From: Vibrio sp. HA2012
Lineage (GTDB): Bacteria > Pseudomonadota > Gammaproteobacteria > Enterobacterales > Vibrionaceae
Direction: 5' to 3'
Length of the DNA: 64,000 nt
Assembly: GCF_002812955.1 (NCBI RefSeq)
Contig: NZ_PFXK01000005.1
Coordinates: 62,001 to 126,000 of the forward strand
The position numbers and the translations under genes were made by a program. This document shows positions 60,722 to 64,000 of the stretch, one piece after another. The stretch's first letter is position 1. Each line of letters starts with the position of its first letter. Under the pieces are notes generated by a model. It did no database searches and was not told the DNA's origin. It saw only the letters and a list, made by a program, of their open reading frames with translations.

Positions 60722-60737
60722 GTGGTAACGTTTACAC
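60722..60737 (-). promoter_or_regulatory. GalR-type operator 1
   Basis: GTGGTAACGTTTACAC is a near-perfect palindrome centred on CG with GTG and CAC ends, the hallmark of GalR/GalS operators. It lies beside the CRP site. Confidence 0.8.
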
Positions 60738-60894
60738 AAATTCTTATGTTCATAGAAAACACCATCCAAAGATGCAGAGCAAACACATTGACGACCAAGA
60801 TAAATCAGCCAATTAGACAATATTTTATATTGATTAACTACATAATCACCTCAACATGCACACCAGTAGCCATCAGATAAAATACCCCCTGATT

Positions 60895-60910
60895 GTGATA
60901 ACGTTTACAA
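60895..60910 (-). promoter_or_regulatory. GalR-type operator 2
   Basis: GTGATAACGTTTACAA repeats the operator motif, 173 bp from operator 1. The pair could allow repression by DNA looping. Confidence 0.75.
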
Positions 60911-61202
60911 ATAAATACACAGCAAGGGCAAAAAAATAATCACCACTAATACTGATTATGCATAACCCAAGTGTTTAAAGACTGGTTTTATTATAAAAAA
61001 CGGCAGGAACTCATACTTTATGAATGATTTCTTATGCTTAGTATCTTATTGAATCTCTTTATTTTTCATCTAAAAAACTGGGAAAAAATCCAGTTTCAGT
61101 ACTACACTTAAATGTAGGATTGTATATCCTGCGATATTTGCATTCGTCTGCACTGGCAATATGCTTATAAACTTATGTGCCAGTTTGATACGGAAGGTCA
61201 GC

Positions 61203-62357
61203 ATGCGTACATTTAACCGTCATCCGACACCGATGCACTCCCACCCAAACCAGCTGGATTCCCTGCATCACGAGCTGGTGGATCTGCACCGCCGTGTAAG
61301 AACCAAAATTCCTCATGTGGACAGAATTGCTTTTGTTCAGTATGACACCAGCGATGAACTTTTAAAAACCTATGCCGAAAGTAATATCGGTACTGATTCG
61401 TTCTGCCATCATGAATATCCGCTGAAAGCCAGCCCGACCCTGCTTGAAATTGCTAACACTGGTACAACCCGGGTTATTGATAATATTCCTTCGACACTGA
61501 CTCCGGACAATAAGCACTCCAGATGGCTGCTCGAAAACGGATTCCGTTCATCTTTTACTGTGCCTATCTATAACTTTCAACAATTTATAGGATTTGTATT
61601 CTTCAATTCCTATAAGAAAAATCTTTTTACCGAGCTGGTACAGAAAGAGCTAATCCCATTCTGTGACTTGATCAGTTTTCTGGTTAATGCCGAGTATTCT
61701 CTTCTGCATGCGATTGTTGCATCTGCCGATCTCACTAAAGAGCTGTCCCCCGGTTACAGAAAAGAGTCCAGGGAGCATGTGGAGCGGATCAGCCGCTATG
61801 CGAAATTAATTGCAAAAGATGTGGCAGATCTTTATGACCTGGATGATGAAATTATCGAAAACATTCACCTATTCTCCCGTCTGCACGACATCGGTAAAGC
61901 ATCGATGCCCAATGAGCTGCTGCTGAAACCGGAAGCACTGCGACAGGATGAGAGAGAAAAAATGAAATGTCACGTACAGGAAGGACTAGCGATTGTAGAC
62001 AGAATTATTGAGAATCTGGGAGCGCCTAAGCACCCAAGTATCGATCTGCTTAAAAGCATTATTTCCTGTCATCAGGAATTTCTTGACGGATCCGGTTACC
62101 CCAACGGCCTCTCTCACTCAGAAATTCCTGTTCCAGCACGAATTATTACGGTGGCAAATGTATTTGATGCATTAACCAGCCACAGACCGTATAAACAGGC
62201 TTGTTCGGTTGCTGCCGCACTGCTGGAACTGGAGAAAATGGTCTACAGCGGAAAACTGGATGAAAATTGTGTCTCAGCACTAAGGAATCATCAGGAATAT
62301 CTGTTTGAAGTCATTCGGCAGTACCCTGAACACGATCCGAGCAGCAACATACATTAA
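61203..62357 (+). CDS. GAF and HD-GYP domain c-di-GMP phosphodiesterase-like protein
   Basis: The 384 residues combine a GAF-like sensor domain (about 15-165) with an HD-GYP domain (about 185-370), a family that hydrolyses c-di-GMP. HDIGK is at 228-232, a conserved His at 257, and DGSGYP at 295-300. The usual HHE ligand triplet reads H290-Q291-E292, so one ligand histidine is replaced and activity is uncertain. I chose ATG at 61203 with GGAAGG at 61192-61197; an upstream ATG at 61161 lacks a ribosome site. No signal peptide or membrane segment is seen. A terminator follows. Confidence 0.88.
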   Translation: MRTFNRHPTPMHSHPNQLDSLHHELVDLHRRVRTKIPHVDRIAFVQYDTSDELLKTYAESNIGTDSFCHHEYPLKASPTLLEIANTGTTRVIDNIPSTLTPDNKHSRWLLENGFRSSFTVPIYNFQQFIGFVFFNSYKKNLFTELVQKELIPFCDLISFLVNAEYSLLHAIVASADLTKELSPGYRKESREHVERISRYAKLIAKDVADLYDLDDEIIENIHLFSRLHDIGKASMPNELLLKPEALRQDEREKMKCHVQEGLAIVDRIIENLGAPKHPSIDLLKSIISCHQEFLDGSGYPNGLSHSEIPVPARIITVANVFDALTSHRPYKQACSVAAALLELEKMVYSGKLDENCVSALRNHQEYLFEVIRQYPEHDPSSNIH

Positions 62358-62414
62358 TCATCCGAACTTAGGCATTGAGGAAAACTGAGCAGCAAAATCG
62401 TTCAGAGAACCGGG

Positions 62415-62455
62415 AGCTCACTAATGTAACTCCGTTAGTGAGCTTTCTATTATTC
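62415..62455 (+). terminator. Terminator after the HD-GYP gene
   Basis: AGCTCACTAA (62415-62424) and TTAGTGAGCT (62435-62444) form a ten-pair stem with TTTCTATTATT following. It overlaps the last codons of the convergent OmpA-family gene. Confidence 0.8.
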
Positions 62456-63112
62456 GCTGATCATATCCACACGACGGTTCTGGCTTCGTCCTTCTGCTGT
62501 TTTATTGCTGGCTATCGGCTGCTCTTCACCACGGCTGACAGCCACCAAATCATCCGGACTCACCCCTTTCTCTTCCAGATACAACTTTACAGCGGCAGAC
62601 CGCTTCAGACCCAGAGAAAAGTTATATCCGACAGAGCCGATACTGTCGGTATGCCCTTCAAGGATCAATTCCGAAGCATTCTGTTTCAGTCTGTCGGCAA
62701 CCGACTGCAGGATATACCGGGAATCCTTACTCAGATTATGTCGGTCGAAATCGAAGAAAACTCGGGCAAGCAGTTTACCCTGTGCATAGCCCTGAACCTT
62801 GGCTTTTGTCAGCAAGTACTCGGCACATTCACTGCCTACACCGGCACTGACAGCTTCCTGAGAAACCAGTTCTATAGTGGCACGATAAGCACTGCTGGAT
62901 TCCAGCAGATAAAAAGGCCCGCTAAGCAGGTTGACCTGTTTACTCTGGCCGATGACCACATTCTCTTCCGTGGAGACATCTTTCTGAGCACAGTAATAAT
63001 GTAAAGCCCTGTCTACCTGACTGTCTTCCTGTTCACCGGCATAAACTGAACCGGCCAGTGACGATACAACAACTAACGCAAGTAGCGGAACAGCCTTTTT
63101 GTTAATAATCAT
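62450..63112 (-). CDS. OmpA-family protein of a probable Tad locus
   Basis: This 220-residue exported protein has a signal peptide (NKKAVPLLALVVVSSLAGSVYA) and a C-terminal OmpA/MotB peptidoglycan-binding domain from about residue 115. Domain motifs are VFFDFDRHNLS, LEGHTDSIGSVGYNFSLGLKRSAAV and GRSQNRRVDM. The middle region has two cysteines. It follows a TadG-like gene on the same strand after 46 bases; OmpA-family proteins often close tad pilus operons in vibrios, which I use as context. Individual function is unproven. Confidence 0.85.
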   Translation of the reverse strand: MIINKKAVPLLALVVVSSLAGSVYAGEQEDSQVDRALHYYCAQKDVSTEENVVIGQSKQVNLLSGPFYLLESSSAYRATIELVSQEAVSAGVGSECAEYLLTKAKVQGYAQGKLLARVFFDFDRHNLSKDSRYILQSVADRLKQNASELILEGHTDSIGSVGYNFSLGLKRSAAVKLYLEEKGVSPDDLVAVSRGEEQPIASNKTAEGRSQNRRVDMISE

Positions 63113-63158
63113 AAGCTTAATTCCTGTTTTCTATTTATTTAATTATTAATACGTACAC

Positions 63159-64000
63159 TTATTTTAAGTGGCCGATTTCTTCTACGATTAACTGGAGGAT
63201 TTGATCCCGGATTTCATCGAAGTTTTCTGCTTTATAAACATTATCCTCACCAGCACAGTATTTCAGACCCTTATTAGAATAAACGTTATAATTAAATCCA
63301 ATTACAGCTATTTTAGAATCAACGTCACTAATGCCATCATCATCCGTATCATCCGCATCTAATGTGTCTCTTATTTTTTCACACATTTTATATGTGCCAT
63401 ATAAATTTTCTGCAATAGAATTAGACTCGCTGGTATCTATTTTCCCCTTCCAATTTTTATTTCCAGTGTAGTTACCATATTCACCACCATCAGATAATAC
63501 TATCATTAATTTTTTATTATTATTTCTGTTATTTTTAAGAACCTGAGCCGCTCTGATCACCCCTTGGAAAGACGCCGTATTACCGTCCGGGTCAAAATAC
63601 TCAACTGTATTGTATAAAGAACTAACAGAAGTAATGGCATCTGGAACTACCACATAATAATACTCTGGCCTCCATGTTTTTATTATTGAACCTGAGTTAG
63701 TAAACAATCCATTAACAGTTGCCTGATAATTTACAGCTGTTTTATCTTCATTGAAAATTAAGTAATTATTCATATCGCAGCTATGGCCATCATTATCACA
63801 TTCAGCTATTGCTTGCTCATAGGTACTGACACCAAGACTAAAAGGAACTAATGCTGCTGTATTTATATTCTGATTTAGTTCTGATAGTTGACTATTGTAT
63901 TCATCAAGGACATCTAAAATATCCTTGATAACTTTTAATAATCCTTTGTATTTTTCTGTATTATTCCAGTTTTCAGACATCGATCCAGAAAAATCCGCAA
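63159..64000 (-). CDS. TadG-like protein with VWA domain, N-terminus beyond the window
   Basis: The frame stays open through the right edge, so the ATG at 63980 is internal. The codons just before it read ADFSGS, so the MIDAS motif DxSxS (DFSGSM) starts the visible part. The VWA fold continues to LMIVLSDGGEYGNY and IAVIGFNYNV. An acidic calcium-type loop (DADDTDDDGISDVDS) lies in between. The C-terminus ends in IRDQILQLIVEEIGHLK. With the OmpA-family gene behind it, a TadG-like pseudopilin-related protein is likely. The DNA is clearly richer in A and T than the rest of the window. Confidence 0.8.
   Translation of the reverse strand, partial: ADFSGSMSENWNNTEKYKGLLKVIKDILDVLDEYNSQLSELNQNINTAALVPFSLGVSTYEQAIAECDNDGHSCDMNNYLIFNEDKTAVNYQATVNGLFTNSGSIIKTWRPEYYYVVVPDAITSVSSLYNTVEYFDPDGNTASFQGVIRAAQVLKNNRNNNKKLMIVLSDGGEYGNYTGNKNWKGKIDTSESNSIAENLYGTYKMCEKIRDTLDADDTDDDGISDVDSKIAVIGFNYNVYSNKGLKYCAGEDNVYKAENFDEIRDQILQLIVEEIGHLK

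Larger units (their letters stand above)
60594..61202. promoter_or_regulatory. Regulatory region between galE and the HD-GYP gene
   Basis: These 609 bases hold the galE promoter on the minus strand and the promoter of the HD-GYP gene on the plus strand. A -10-like GATAAA (minus, 60683-60678) would start transcription near 60671, placing the CRP site at about -41. The half from 60911 to 61140 is AT-rich. It contains a short inverted repeat AGGAT/ATCCT (61116-61130) and no convincing gene. Confidence 0.55.

Noticed and set aside
60668..60880. 70-codon open frame between galE and the HD-GYP gene
   Set aside because: It covers the CRP site and operator 1 and looks like regulatory DNA rather than coding sequence.

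Overview
The window looks like chromosomal DNA of a gammaproteobacterium, most likely Vibrionaceae. The reasons are a six-gene Na+-translocating NADH:quinone reductase operon, an argA of the fused N-acetylglutamate synthase type beside mltA and a DUF2850-type protein, the 343-residue form of DapD, and the miaB-to-lipA order shared with enterobacteria. Gene density is high and nearly everything is housekeeping. I see no rRNA, tRNA, insertion sequence, prophage or CRISPR array. Both edges cut genes: ubiF on the left and a TadG-like gene on the right.

Layout. 1-6.5 kb: ubiF diverges from miaB-ybeZ-ybeY-corC-lnt (tRNA thiolation, 16S/ribosome maturation, lipoprotein acylation). 6.5-19.6 kb: ybeL, then leuS, lptE, holA, rsfS, rlmH, mrdA, mrdB, rlpA, dacA, ybeD, lipB and lipA, covering translation, LPS assembly, rod-shape peptidoglycan synthesis and lipoate. 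The nadD gene that sits after holA in E. coli is absent here. 19.7-26.7 kb: apbE and nqrABCDEF on the minus strand; ApbE attaches FMN to NqrB and NqrC. A strong terminator separates nqrF from apbE, and the usual small nqrM gene is not downstream. 27-33.8 kb: bolA, rlmG, yajG, a periplasmic cyclophilin, ampG, panE, yajL, tcdA. 33.9-47 kb: mltA, a DUF2850-type protein, argA with a two-box ArgR operator, a possible small protein gene, and recC-recB-recD. 47.2-50.7 kb: an ammonium-transporter/PAS/GGDEF/EAL fusion protein and SOS-regulated yebG with a consensus LexA box. 50.7-54.8 kb: modABC and dapD. 55-60.6 kb: galR convergent with galETKM; the galE promoter region carries a CRP site beside a GalR-type operator and a second operator 173 bp away. 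61-64 kb: a GAF/HD-GYP protein, then the end of a probable Tad pilus locus (OmpA-family protein and a VWA-domain TadG-like protein).

The most distinctive items are two c-di-GMP proteins. One is the Amt-PAS-GGDEF-EAL protein with intact transporter, cyclase, I-site and EAL motifs and no glnK beside it. The other is the GAF-HD-GYP protein with one ligand-motif substitution, placed next to a Tad-type surface locus. Several regulatory sites can be read directly: LexA at yebG, ArgR at argA, GalR and CRP at gal, and a perfect CRP consensus between modA and dapD. An unassigned 14-bp palindrome and a 13-bp-stem hairpin lie upstream of bolA. I found no clearly new multi-gene system. The recB-recC gap, the 65-codon ORF after argA and the nqrA leader hairpin are the least explained stretches.
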